Positions 13,001 through 28,000 of a DNA stretch of 64,000 nt are shown piece after piece. The stretch is from positions 30,180,793 to 30,244,792 of the forward strand of contig OZ012694.1 of NCBI GenBank assembly GCA_963942565.1, in the 5' to 3' direction. The translations under genes and the position numbers were made by a program. Under the pieces are notes generated by a model, which was given only the letters and a program-made list of their open reading frames with translations, was not told the origin of the DNA and did no database searches. The first letter of the stretch is position 1, and every line of letters begins with the position of its first letter. The stretch comes from Maea johnstoni. Lineage: Eukaryota; Annelida; Polychaeta; Spionida; Magelonidae.

Positions 13001-16000
13001 CTAGACTTTCTGCTAATTAATATGTATTTTCTATGTTAAATTAGGAAGGTATTAAAACTTAAAATACTGTGCACTGATTTGAAGGTTTCTTTTTGGATTT
13101 TGGATTAATTGAAGTGACATACAATTTTAGGAACTTAAATCTAAACTATAATGAGTATTTTGCAACTCTAACCATCTGCTCTGAAAAGCTAAGAAATATA
13201 TTGATATCTTATCAAGGACATGATCACATAAATAACGGCACACATGCAGATGCTTCTTGCCGCTTAACGTTTCTAAAATCCAAGTTAAAAGACTGATAAA
13301 AGTGAAACTGAATAAAACAGTTGTTTCCAAAGCAGATAAAGCCTTTTGTCTGAACATAGGGTAAGGGCAATAAGATATCAGTTTGCCAATAACTAGTGTT
13401 ATCTAGTAGAATATAGAATAAGACCTAGCCTTCTTTATCCTGTAGAACTGGTAGTTGCTCCTGCATGTGCTAGTGACCCTTGCAAGAATGGTGGAAGATG
13501 TATACCTACACTGAGCTCAGATGGAAGTGGGTCAGGTTCAGGTGCAAGTTCATCTGGATCAAGTGGGTCAGGATCTGGTGCTGACAATGATTACACATGT
13601 ATCTGTCCTGATGGGTACACTGGTGATAGATGTGAAACAGGTGAATATGCTATCACAATATACTTTGATTGCTGTCTTATTTTCTCAAGGTTGATTTCCT
13701 AGATCACTCTATCTTGTTTATCTCCTCGGTACAGCACTCTATTGCCATTCTCTTCTTCATGACCTATATGCAAGTCTTACATATAGTATATCATGGTTAT
13801 TAAAAGTACAATAGATAGGTAGTACTAACAACCTCTGAATAGAAATATGACTAAGATGACCGTAGAGTTCCTATAGCACTGGCCTCCTCTCCATCAGCAA
13901 TACATTTTAGTAGGACCTTGGCAAAATGCATAAAACTTTAGGCATGGACCCTACACACTCTTTGTCCTTTAGAGCTGGTAGTTGCTCCTGCCTGTGCCAG
14001 TGGACCCTGCAAGAACGGTGGAAAATGCATAGCTAAACTAAGCACTGATGGGAGTGGCTCAGGTTCAGCCGCAAGTGGATCTGGATCTGGTGATGACAAC
14101 GATTACACTTGTATCTGTCTTGATGGATACACTGGTGATAGATGTGAAACAGGTGAGTATGCTATCATGATAGACTCTGATATCAATCTTAGCTTACCCA
14201 AGTTGATTTCTTACTGTGCTTTCTCTCATTGATAATCTTGGTTTGTGTACAACCAATTAACACTGCCATATTATGCTTTGCCTTTGACTAGGCATATCAA
14301 GATAAAATTAGACTCAGGCTAAGAGTCAGGTTTGTATTCTATCTTGGTATCTACTCTCCCACACCTAGTGAATTGGTTTATACGATTTAGGAGGATGATA
14401 TCCTTTACTGATATTGTGCATTTGTTATGTATGAAGATTAGATGAAAAGATACATTCTAGACTTTCTGCTAATTAATATGTATTTTCTACGTTAAATTAG
14501 GAAGGTATTAAAACTTAAAATACTGTGCACTGATTTGAAGGTTTCTTTTTGGATTTTGGATTAATTGAAGTGACATACAATTTTAGGAACTTCAATCTAA
14601 ACAATAATGAGTATTTTGCAACTCTTACCATCTACTCTGAAAAGATAAGAAATATATTGATATCTTATCAAGGACATGATCACATAAATAACGGCACACA
14701 TGCAGATGCTTCTTGCCGCTTAACGTTTCTAAAATCCAAGTTAAAAGACTGATGAAAGTGAAACTGAATAAAACAGTTGTTTCCAAAGCAGATAAAGCCT
14801 TTTGTCTGAACATATGGTAAGGGCAATAAGATATCAGTTTGCCAATAACTAGTGTTATCTAGTAGAATATAGAATAAGACCTAGCCTTCTTTATCCTGTA
14901 GAACTGGTAGTTGCTCCTGCATGTGCTAGTGACCCTTGCAAGAATGGTGGAAGATGTATACCTACACTGAGCTCAGATGGAAGTGGGTCAGGTTCAGGTG
15001 CAAGTTCATCTGGATCAAGTGGGTCAGGATCTGGTGCTGACAATGATTACACATGTATCTGTCCTGATGGGTACACTGGTGATAGATGTGAAACAGGTGA
15101 ATATGCTATCACAATATACTTTGATTGCTGTCTTATTTTCTCAAGGTTGATTTCCTAGATCACTCTATCTTGTTTATCTCCTCGGTACAGCACTCTATTG
15201 CCATTCTCTTCTTCATGACCTATATGCAAGTCTTACATATAGTATATCATGGTTATTAAAAGTACAATAGATAGGTAGTACTAACAACCTCTGAATAGAA
15301 ATATGACTAAGATGACCGTAGAATTCCTATAGCACTGGCCTCCTCTCCATCAGCAATACATTTTAGTAGGACCTTGGCAAAATGCATAAAACTTTAGGCA
15401 TGGACCCTACACACTCTTTGTCCTTTAGAGCTGGTAGTTGCTCCTGCCTGTGCCAGTGGACCCTGCAAGAACGGTGGAAAATGCATAGCTAAACTAAGCA
15501 CTGATGGGAGTGGCTCAGGTTCAGCCGCAAGTGGATCTGGATCTGGTGATGACAACGATTACACTTGTATCTGTCTTGATGGATACACTGGTGATAGATG
15601 TGAAACAGGTGAGTATGCTATCATGATAGACTCTGATATCAATCTTAGCTTACCCAAGTTGATTTCTTACTGTGCTTTCTCTCATTGATAATCTTGGTTT
15701 GTGTACAACCAATTAACACTGCCATATTATGCTTTGCCTTTGACTAGGCATATCAAGATAAAATTAGACTCAGGCTAAGAGTCAGGTTTGTATTCTATCT
15801 TGGTATCTACTCTCCCACACCTAGTGAATTGGTTTATACGATTTAGGAGGATGATATCCTTTACTGATATTGTGCATTTGTTATGTATGAAGATTAGATG
15901 AAAAGATACATTCTAGACTTTCTGCTAATTAATATGTATTTTCTACGTTAAATAAGGAAGGTATTAAAACTTAAAATACTGTGCACTGATTTGAAGGTTT

Positions 16001-19000
16001 CTTTTTGGATTTTGGATTAATTGAAGTGACATACAATTTTAGGAACTTCAATCTAAACAATAATGAGTATTTTGCAACTCTAACCATCTGCTCTGAAAAG
16101 CTAAGAAATATATTGATATCTTATCAAGGACATGATCACATAAATAACGGCACACATGCAGATGCTTCTTGCCGCTTAACGTTTCTAAAATCCAAGTTAA
16201 AAGACTGATGAAAGTGAAACTGAATAAAACAGTTGTTTCCAAAGCAGATAAAGCCTTTTGTCTGAACATATGGTAAGGGCAATAAGATATCAGTTTGCCA
16301 ATAACTAGTGTTATCTAGTAGAATATAGAATAAGACCTAGCCTTCTTTATCCTGTAGAACTGGTAGTTGCTCCTGCATGTGCTAGTGACCCTTGCAAGAA
16401 TGGTGGAAGATGTATACCTACACTGAGCTCAGATGGAAGTGGGTCAGGTTCAGGTGCAAGTTCATCTGGATCAAGTGGGTCAGGATCTGGTGCTGACAAT
16501 GATTACACATGTATCTGTCCTGATGGGTACACTGGTGATAGATGTGAAACAGGTGAATATGCTATCACAATATACTTTGATTGCTGTCTTATTTTCTCAA
16601 GGTTGATTTCCTAGATCACTCTATCTTGTTTATCTCCTCGGTACAGCACTCTATTGCCATTCTCTTCTTCATGACCTATATGCAAGTCTTACATATAGTA
16701 TATCATGGTTATTAAAAGTACAATAGATAGGTAGTACTAACAACCTCTGAATAGAAATATGACTAAGATGACCGTAGAGTTCCTATAGCACTGGCCTCCT
16801 CTCCATCAGCAATACATTTTAGTAGGACCTTGGCAAAATGCATAAAACTTTAGGCATGGACCCTACACACTCTTTGTCCTTTAGAGCTGGTAGTTGCTCC
16901 TGCCTGTGCCAGTGGACCCTGCAAGAACGGTGGAAAATGCATAGCTAAACTAAGCACTGATGGGAGTGGCTCAGGTTCAGCCGCAAGTGGATCTGGATCT
17001 GGTGATGACAACGATTACACTTGTATCTGTCTTGATGGATACACTGGTGATAGATGTGAAACAGGTGAGTATGCTATCATGATAGACTCTGATATCAATC
17101 TTAGCTTACCCAAGTTGATTTCTTACTGTGCTTTCTCTCATTGATAATCTTGGTTTGTGTACAACCAATTAACACTGCCATCTTATGCTTTGCCTTTGAC
17201 TAGGCATATCAAGATAAAATTAGACTCAGGCTAAGAGTCAGGTTTGTATTCTATCTTGGTATCTACTCTCCAACACCTAGTGAAATGGTTTATACGATTT
17301 AGGAGGATGATATCCTTTACTGATATTGTGCATTTGTTATGTATGAAGATTAGATGAAAAGATACATTCTAGACTTTCTGCTAATTAATATGTATTTTCT
17401 ACGTTAAATTAGGAAGGTATTAAAACTTAAAATACTGTGCACTGATTTGAAGGTTTCTTTTTGGATTTTGGATTATTTGAAGTGACATACTATTAGGAAC
17501 TTCAATCTAAACAATAATGAATAATTTGCAACTCTAACCATCTGCTCTGAAAAGATAAGAAATATATTGATATCTTATCAAGGACATGATCACATAAATA
17601 ACGGCACACATGCAAATGCTTCTTGTCGCTTAACGTTTCTAAAATCCAAGTTAAAAGACTGATAAAAGTGAAACTGAATAAAACAGTTGTTTCCAAAGCA
17701 GATAAAGCCTTTTGTCTGAACATATGGTAAGGGCAATAAGATATCAGTTTGCCAATAACTAGTGTTATCTAGTAGAATATAGAATAAGACCTAGCCTTCT
17801 TTATCCTGTAGAACTGGTAGTTGCTCCTGCATGTGCTAGTGACCCTTGCAAGAATGGTGGAAGATGTATACCTACACTGAGCTCAGATGGAAGTGGGTCA
17901 GGTTCAGGTGCAAGTTCATCTGGATCAAGTGGGTCAGGATCTGGTGCTGACAATGATTACACATGTATCTGTCCTGATGGGTACACTGGTGATAGATGTG
18001 AAACAGGTGAATATGCTATCACAATATACTTTGATTGCTGTCTTATTTTCTCAATGTTGATTTCCTAGATCACTCTATCTTGTTTATCTCCTCGGTACAG
18101 CACTCTATTGCCATTCTCTTCTTCATGACCTATATGCAAGTCTTACATATAGTATATCATGGTTATTAAAAGTACAATAGATAGGTAGTACTAACAACCT
18201 CTGAATAGAAATATGACTAAGATGACCGTAGAGTTCCTATAGCACTGGCCTCCTCTCCATCAGCAATACATTTTAGTAGGACCTTGGCAAAATGCATAAA
18301 ACTTTAGGCATGGACCCTACACACTCTTTGTCCTTTAGAGCTGGTAGTTGCTCCTGCCTGTGCCAGTGGACCCTGCAAGAACGGTGGAAAATGCATAGCT
18401 AAACTAAGCACTGATGGGAGTGGCTCAGGTTCAGCCGCAAGTGGATCTGGATCTGGTGATGACAACGATTACACTTGTATCTGTCTTGATGGATACACTG
18501 GTGATAGATGTGAAACAGGTGAGTATGCTATCATGATAGACTCTGATATCAATCTTAGCTTACCCAAGTTGATTTCTTACTGTGCTTTCTCTCATTGATA
18601 ATCTTGGTTTGTGTACAACCAATTAACACTGCCATCTTATGCTTTGCCTTTGACTAGGCATATCAAGATAAAATTATACTCAGGCTAAGAGTCAGGTTTG
18701 TATTCTATCTTGGTATCTACTCTCCAACACCTAGTGAAATGGTTTATACGATTTAGGAGGATGATATCCTTTACTGATATTGTGCATTTGTTATGTATGA
18801 AGATTAGATGAAAAGATACATTCTAGACTTTCTGCTAATTAATATGTATTTTCTACGTTAAATTAGGAAGGTATTAAAACTTAAAATACTGTGCACTGAT
18901 TTGAAGGTTTCTTTTTGGATTTTGGATTAATTGAAGTGACATACAATTTTTGGAATTTCAATCTAAACAATAATGAATAATTTGCAACTCTAACCATCTG

Positions 19001-22000
19001 CTCTGAAAAGATAAGAAATATATTGATATCTTATCAAGGACATGATCACATAAATAACGGCACACATGCAGATGCTTCTTGCCACTTAACGTTTCTAAAA
19101 TCCAAGTTAAAAGACTGATAAAAGTGAAACTGAATAAAACAGTTGTTTCCAAAGCAGATAAAGCCTTTTGTCTGAACATATGGTAAGGGCAATAAGATAT
19201 CAGTTTGCCAATAACTAGTGTTATCTAGTAGAATATAGAATAAGACCTAGCCTTCTTTATCCTGTAGAACTGGTAGTTGCTCCTGCATGTGCTAGTGACC
19301 CTTGCAAGAATGGTGGAAGATGTATACCTACACTGAGCTCAGATGGAAGTGGGTCAGGTTCAGGTGCAAGTTCATCTGGATCAAGTGGGTCAGGATCTGG
19401 TGCTGACAATGATTACACATGTATCTGTCCTGATGGGTACACTGGTGATAGATGTGAAACAGGTGAATATGCTATCACAATATACTTTGATTGCTGTCTT
19501 ATTTTCTCAAGGTTGATTTCCTAGATCACTCTATCTTGTTTATCTCCTCGGTACAGCACTCTATTGCCATTCTCTTCTTCATGACCTATATGCAAGTCTT
19601 ACATATAGTATATCATGGTTATTAAAAGTACAATAGATAGGTAGTACTAACAACCTCTGAATAGAAATATGACTAAGATGACCGTAGAGTTCCTATAGCA
19701 ATGGCCTCCTCTCCATCAGCAATACATTTTAGTAGGACCTTGGCAAAATGCATAAAACTTTAGGCATGGACCCTACACACTCTTTGTCCTTTAGAGCTGG
19801 TAGTTGCTCCTGCCTGTGCCAGTGGACCCTGCAAGAACGGTGGAAAATGCATAGCTAAACTAAGCACTGATGGGAGTGGCTCAGGTTCAGCCGCAAGTGG
19901 ATCTGGATCTGGTGATGACAACGATTACACTTGTATCTGTCTTGATGGATACACTGGTGATAGATGTGAAACAGGTGAGTATGCTATCATGATAGACTCT
20001 GATATCAATCTTAGCTTACCCAAGTTGATTTCTTTCTGTGCTTTCTCTCATTGATAATCTTGGTTTGTGTACAACCAATTAACACTGCCATATTATGCTT
20101 TGCCTTTGACTAGGCATATCAAGATGAAATTAGACTCAGGCTAAGAGTCAGGTTTGTATTCTATCTTGGTATCGACTCTCCCACACCTAGTGAATTGGTT
20201 TATATGAATTAGGAGGATAATATCCTTTACTGATATTGTGCATTTGTTATGTATGAAGATTAGATGAAAAGATACATTCTAGACTTTCTGCTAATTAATA
20301 TGTATTTTCTATGTTAAATTAGGAAGGTATTAAAACTTAAAATACTGTGCACTGATTTGAAGGGTTCTTTTTGGATTTTGGATTATTTGAAGTGACATAC
20401 TATTTTAGGAACTTCAATCTAAACAATAATGAGTATTTTGCAACTCTAACCATCTGCTCTGAAAAGATAAGAAATATATTGATATCTTATCAAGGACATG
20501 ATCACATAAATAACGGCACACATGCAAATGCTTCTTGTCGCTTAACGTTTCTAAAATCCAAGTTAAAAGACTGATAAAAGTGAAACTGAATAAAACAGTT
20601 GTTTCCAAAGCAGATAAAGCCTTTTGTCTGAACATATGGTAAGGGCAATAAGATATCAGTTTGCCAATAACTAGTGTTATCTAGTAGAATAAAGAAATAA
20701 GACCTAGCCTTCTTTATCCTGTAGAACTGGTAGTTGCTCCTGCATGTGCTAGTGACCCTTGCAAGAATGGTGGAAGATGTATACCTACACTGAGCTCAGA
20801 TGGAAGTGGGTCAGGTTCAGGTGCAAGTTCATCTGGATCAAGTGGGTCAGGATCTGGTGCTGACAATGATTACACATGTATCTGTCCTGATGGGTACACT
20901 GGTGATAGATGTGAAACAGGTGAATATGCTATCACAATATACTTTGATTGCTGTCTTATTTTCTCAAGGTTAACTTCCTAGGTCACTCTATCTTGTTTAT
21001 CTCCTCGGTACAGCACTCTATTGCCATTCTCTTCTTCATGACCTATATGCAAGTCTTACATATAGTATATCATGGTTATTAAAAGTACAATAGATAGGTA
21101 GTACTAACAACCTCTGAATAGAAATATGACTAAGATGACCGTAGAGTTCCTATAGCACTGGCCTCCTCTCCATCAGCAATACATTTTAGTAGGACCTTGG
21201 CAAAATGCATAACACTTTAGGCATGGACCCTACACACTCTTTGTCCTTTAGAGCTGGTAGTTGCTCCTGCCTGTGCCAGTGGACCCTGCAAGAACGGTGG
21301 AAAATGCATAGCTAAAGTAAGCACTGATGGGAGTGGCTCAGGTTCAGCCGCAAGTGGATCTGGATCTGGTGATGACAACGATTACACTTGTATCTGTCTT
21401 GATGGATACACTGGTGATAGATGTGAAACAGGTGAGTATGCTATCATGATAGACTCTGATATCAATCTTAGCTTACCCAAGTTGATTTCTTACTGTGCTT
21501 TCTCTCATTGATAATCTTGGTTTGTGTACAACCAATTAACACTGCCATATTATGCTTTGCCTTTGACTAGGCATATCAAGATAAAATTAGACTCAGGCTA
21601 AGAGTCAAGTTTGTATTCTATCTTGGTATCTACTCTCCCACACCTAGTGAATTGGTGTATATACGATTTAGGAGGATGATATCCTTTACTGATATTGTGC
21701 ATTTGTTATGTATGAAGATTAGATGAAAAGATACATTCTAGACTTTCTGCTAATTGATATGTTTTTTCTATGTTAAATTAGGAAGGTATTAAAACTTAAA
21801 ATACTGTGCACTGATTTGAAGGTTTCTTTTTGGATTTTGGATTAATTGAAGTGACATACAATTTTAGGAACTTCAATCTAAACAATAATGAGTATTTTGC
21901 AACTCTAACCATCTGCTCTGAAAAGCTAAGAAATATATTGATATCTTATCAAGGACATGACCACATAAATAACCGCACACATGCAGATGCTTCTTGCCGC

Positions 22001-25000
22001 TTAACGTTTCTAAAATCCAAGTTAAAAGACTGATAAAAGTGAAACTGAATAAAACAGTTGTTTCCAAAGCAGATAAAGCCTTTTGTCTGAACATATGGTA
22101 AGGGCAATAAGATATCAGTTTGCCAATAACTAGTGTTATCTAGTAGAATATAGAATAAGACCTAGCCTTCTTTATCCTGTAGAACTGGTAGTTGCTCCTG
22201 CATGTGCTAGTGACCCTTGCAAGAATGGTGGAAGATGTATACCTACACTGAGCTCAGATGGAAGTGGGTCAGGTTCAGGTGCAAGTTCATCTGGATCAAG
22301 TGGGTCAGGATCTGGTGCTGACAATGATTACACATGTATCTGTCCTGATGGGTACACTGGTGATAGATGTGAAACAGGTGAATATGCTATCACAATATAC
22401 TTTGATTGCTGTCTTATTTTCTCAATGTTGATTTCCTAGATCACTCTATCTTGTTTATCTCCTCGGTACAGCACTCTATTGCCATTCTCTTCTGCATTAC
22501 CTATATGCAAGTCTTACATATAGTATATAATGGTTATTAAAAGTACAATAGATAGGTAGTACTAACAACCTCTGAATAGAAATATGACTAAGATGACCGT
22601 AGAGTTCCTATAGCACTGGCTTCCTCTCCATCAGCAATACATTTTAGTAGGACCTTGGCAAAATGCATAAAACTTTAGGCATGGACCCTACACACTCTTT
22701 GTCCTTTAGAGCTGGTAGTTGCTCCTGCCTGTGCCAGTGGACCCTGCAAGAACGGTGGAAAATGCATAGCTAAACTAAGCACTGATGGGAGTGGCTCAGG
22801 TTCAGCCGGAAGTGGATCTGGATCTGGTGATGACAACGATTACACTTGTATCTGTCTTGATGGATACACTGGTGATAGATGTGAAACAGGTGAGTATGCT
22901 ATCATGATAGACTCTGATATCAATCTTAGCTTACCCAAGTTGATTTCTTACTGTGCTTTCTCTCATTGATAATCTTGGTTTGTGTACAACCAATTAACAC
23001 TGCCATCTTATGCTTTGCCTTTGACTAGGCATATCAAGATAAAATTAGACTCTGGCTAAGAGTCAGGTTTGTATTCTATCTTGGTATCTACTCTCCCACA
23101 CCTAGTGAATTGGTTTATACGAATTAGGAGGATGATATCCTTTACTGATATTGTGCATTTGTTATGTATGAAGATTAGATGAAAAGATACATTCTAGACT
23201 TTCTGCTAATTAATATGTATTTTCTATGTTAAATTAGGAAGGTATTAAAACTTAAAATACTGTGCACTGATTTGAAGGTTTCTTTTTGGATTTTGGATTA
23301 ATTGAAGTGACATACAATTTTAGGAACTTCAATCTAAACAATAATGAGTTTTTTGCAACTCTAACCATCTGCTCTGAAAAGATAAGAAATATATTGATAT
23401 CTTATCAAGGACATGATCACATAAATAACGGCACACATGCAGATGCTTCTTGCCGCTTAACGTTTCTAAAATCCAAGTTAAAAGACTGATAAAAGTGAAA
23501 CTGAATAAAACAGTTGTTTCCAAAGCAGATAAAGCCTTTTGTCTGAACATATGGTAAGGGCAATAAGATATCAGTTTGCCAATAACTAGTGTTATCTAGT
23601 AGAATATAGAATAAGACCTAGCCTTCTTTATCCTGTAGAACTGGTAGTTGCTCCTGCATGTGCTAGTGACCCTTGCAAGAATGGTGGAAGATGTATACCT
23701 ACACTGAGCTCAGATGGAAGTGGGTCAGGTTCAGGTGCAAGTTCATCTGGATCAAGTGTGTCAGGATCTGGTGCTGACAATGATTACACATGTATCTGTC
23801 CTGATGGGTACACTGGTGATAGATGTGAAACAGGTGAATATGCTATCACAATATACTTTGATTGCTGTCTTATTTTCTCAATGTTGATTTCCTAGATCAC
23901 TCTATCTTGTTTATCTCCTCGGTACAGCACTCTATTGCCATTCTCTTCTGCATTACCTATATGCAAGTCTTACATATAGTATATAATGGTTATTAAAAGT
24001 ACAATATATAGGTAGTACTAACAACCTCTGAATAGAAATATGACTAAGATGACCGTAGAGTTCCTATAGCACTGGCCTCCTCTCCATCAGCAATACATTT
24101 TAGTAGAACCTTGGCAAAATGCATAAAACTTTAGGCATGGACCCTACACACTCTTTGTCCTTTAGAGCTGGTAGTTGCTCCTGCCTGTGCCAGTGGACCC
24201 TGCAAGAACGGTGGAAAATGCATAGCTAAACTAAGCACTGATGGGAGTGGCTCAGGTTCTGCCGCAAGTGGATCTGGATCTGGTGATGACAACGATTACA
24301 CTTGTATCTGTCTTGATGGATACACTGGTGATAGATGTGAAACAGGTGAGTATGCTATCATGATAGACTCTGATATCAATCTTAGCTTACCCAAGTTGAT
24401 TTCTTACTGTGCTTTCTCTCATTGATAATCTTGGTTTGTGTACAACCAATTAACACTGCCATCTTATGCTTTGCCTTTGACTAGGCATATCAAGATAAAA
24501 TTAGACTCTGGCTAAGAGTCAGGTTTGTATTCTATCTTGGTATCTACTCTCCCACACCTAGTGAATTGGTTTATACGAATTAGGAGGATGATATCCTTTA
24601 CTGATATTGTGCATTTTTTATGTATGAAGATTAGATGAAAAGATACATTATAGACTTTCTGCTAATTAATATGTATTTTCTATGTTAAATTAGGAAGGTA
24701 TTAAAACTTAAAATACTGTGCACTGATTTGAAGGTTTCTTTTTGGATTTTGGATTAATTGAAGTGACATACAATTTTAGGAACTTCAATCTAAACAATAA
24801 TGAGTTTTTTGCAACTCTAACCATCTGCTCTGAAAAGATAAGAAATATATTGATATCTTATCAAGGACATGATCACATAAATAACGGCACACATGCAGAT
24901 GCTTCTTGCCGCTGAACGTTTCTAAAATCCAAGTTAAAAGACTGATAAAAGTGAAACTGAATAAAACAGTTGTTTCCAAAGCAGATAAAGCCTTTTGTCT

Positions 25001-28000
25001 GAACATATGGTAAGGGCAATAAGATATCAGTTTGCCAATAACTAGTGTTATCTAGTAGAATATAGAATAAGACCTAGCCTTTTTTATCCTGTAGAACTGG
25101 TAGTTGCTCCTGCATGTGCTAGTGACCCTTGCAAGAATGGTGGAAGATGTATACCTACACTGAGCTCAGATGGAAGTGGGTCAGGTTCAGGTGCAAGTTC
25201 ATCTGGATCAAGTGGGTCAGGATCTGGTGCTGACAATGATTACACATGTATCTGTCCTGATGGGTACACTGGTGATAGATGTGAAACAGGTGAATATGCT
25301 ATCACAATATACTTTGATTGCTGTCTTATTTCCTCAAGGTTGATTTCCTAGATCACTCTATCTTGTTTATCTCCTCGGTACAGCACTCTATTGCCATTCT
25401 CTTCTTCATGACCTATATGCAAGTCTTACATATAGTATATCATGGTTATTAAAAGTACAATAGATAGGTAGTACTAACAACCTCTGAATAGAAATATGAC
25501 TAAGATGACCGTAGAGTTCCTATAGCACTGGCCTCCTCTCCATCAGCAATACATTTTAGTAGGACCTTGGCAAAATGCATAAAACTTTAGGCATGGACCC
25601 TACACACTCTTTGTCCTTTAGAGCTGGTAGTTGCTCCTGCCTGTGCCAGTGGACCCTGCAAGAACGGTGGAAAATGCATAGCTAAACTAAGCACTGATGG
25701 GAGTGGCTCAGGTTCAGCCGCAAGTGGATCTGGATCTGGTGATGACAACGATTACACTTGTATCTGTCTTGATGGATACACTGGTGATAGATGTGAAACA
25801 GGTGAGTATGCTATCATGATAGACTCTGATATCAATCTTAGCTTACCCAAGTTGATTTCTTACTGTGCTTTCTCTCATTGATAATCTTGGTTTGTGTACA
25901 ACCAATTATCACTGCCATATTATGCTTTGCCTTTGACTAGGCATATCAAGATAAAATTAGACTCAGGCTAAGAGTCAGGTTTGTATTCTATCTTGGTATC
26001 TACTCTCCCACACCTAGTGAATTGGTTTATACGATTTAGGAGGATGATATCCTTTACTGATATTGTGCATTTGTTATGTATGAAGATTAGATGAAAAGAT
26101 ACATTCTAGACTTTCTGCTAATTAATATGTATTTTCTACGTTAAATTAGGAAGGTATTAAAACTTAAAATACTGTGCACTGATTTGAAGGTTTCTTTTTG
26201 GATTTTGGATTAATTGAAGTGACATACAATTTTTGGAATTTCAATCTAAACAATAATGAATAATTTGCAACTCTAACCATCTGCTCTGAAAAGCTAAGAA
26301 ATATATTGATATCTTATCAAGGACATGATCACATAAATAACGGCACACATGCAGATGCTTCTTGCCACTTAACGTTTCTAAAATCCAAGTTAAAAGACTG
26401 ATAAAAGTGAAACTGAATAAAACAGTTGTTTCCAAAGCAGATAAAGCCTTTTGTCTGAACATATGGTAAGGGCAATAAGATATCAGTTTGCCAATAACTA
26501 GTGTTATCTAGTAGAATATAGAATAAGACCTAGCCTTCTTTATCCTGTAGAACTGGTAGTTGCTCCTGCATGTGCTAGTGACCCTTGCAAGAATGGTGGA
26601 AGATGTATACCTACACTGAGCTCAGATGGAAGTGGGTCAGGTTCAGGTGCAAGTTCATCTGGATCAAGTGGGTCAGGATCTGGTGCTGACAATGATTACA
26701 CATGTATCTGTCCTGATGGGTACACTGGTGATAGATGTGAAACAGGTGAATATACTATCACAATATACTTTGATTGCTGTCTTATTTCCTCAAGGTTGAT
26801 TTCCTAGATCACTCTATCTTGTTTATCTCCTCGGTACAGCACTCTATTGCCATTCTCTTCTTCATGACCTATATGCAAGTCTTACATATAGTATATCATG
26901 GTTATTAAAAGTACAATAGATAGGTAGTACTAACAACCTCTGAATAGAAATATGACTAAGATGACCGTAGAGTTCCTATAGCACTGGCCTCCTCTCCATC
27001 AGCAATACATTTTAGTAGGACCTTGGCAAAATGCATAAAACTTTAGGCATGGACCCTACACACTCTTTGTCCTTTAGAGCTGGTAGTTGCTCCTGCCTGT
27101 GCCAGTGGACCCTGCAAGAACGGTGGAAAATGCATAGCTAAACTAAGCACTGATGGGAGTGGCTCAGGTTCAGCCGCAAGTGGATCTGGATCTGGTGATG
27201 ACAACGATTACACTTGTATCTGTCTTGATGGATACACTGGTGATAGATGTGAAACAGGTGAGTATGCTATCATGATAGACTCTGATATCAATCTTAGCTT
27301 ACCCAAGTTGATTTCTTACTGTGCTTTCTCTCATTGATAATCTTGGTTTGTGTACAACCAATTATCACTGCCATATTATGCTTTGCCTTTGACTAGGCAT
27401 ATCAAGATAAAATTAGACTCAGGCTAAGAGTCAGGTTTGTATTCTATCTTGGTATCTACTCTCCCACACCTAGTGAATTGGTTTATACGATTTAGGAGGA
27501 TGATATCCTTTACTGATATTGTGCATTTGTTATGTATGAAGATTAGATGAAAAGATACATTTTAGACTTTCTGCTAATTAATATGTATTTTCTATGATAA
27601 ATTATGAAGGTATTAAAACTTAAAATACTGTGCACTGATTTGAAGGTTTCTTTTTGGATTATGGATTAATTGAAGTGACATACAATTTTAGGAACTTCAA
27701 TCTAAACAATAATGAGTATTTTGCAACTCTAACCATCTGCTCTGAAAAGATAAGAAATATATTGATATCTTATCAAGGACATGATCACATAAATAACGGC
27801 GCACATGCAGATGCTTCTTGCCGCTTAACGTTTCTAAAATCCAAGTTAAAAGACTGATAAAAGTGAAACTGAATAAAACAGTTGTTTCCAAAGCAGATAA
27901 AGCCTTTTGTCTGAACATATGGTAAGGGCAATAAGATATCAGTTTGCCAATAACTAGTGTTATCTAGTAGAATATAGAATAAGACCTAGCCTTCTTTATC

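Noticed and set aside
13093-13296. Plus-strand 67-residue open frame in intron b of type II units.
   Set aside because: It is broken in type I units, has no splice sites at its ends that fit, and shows no recognisable domain.
20380-20645. Possible extra exon in intron b ending at the GTAAGG site.
   Set aside because: All three frames between the nearest acceptor-like AG and that donor contain stops.
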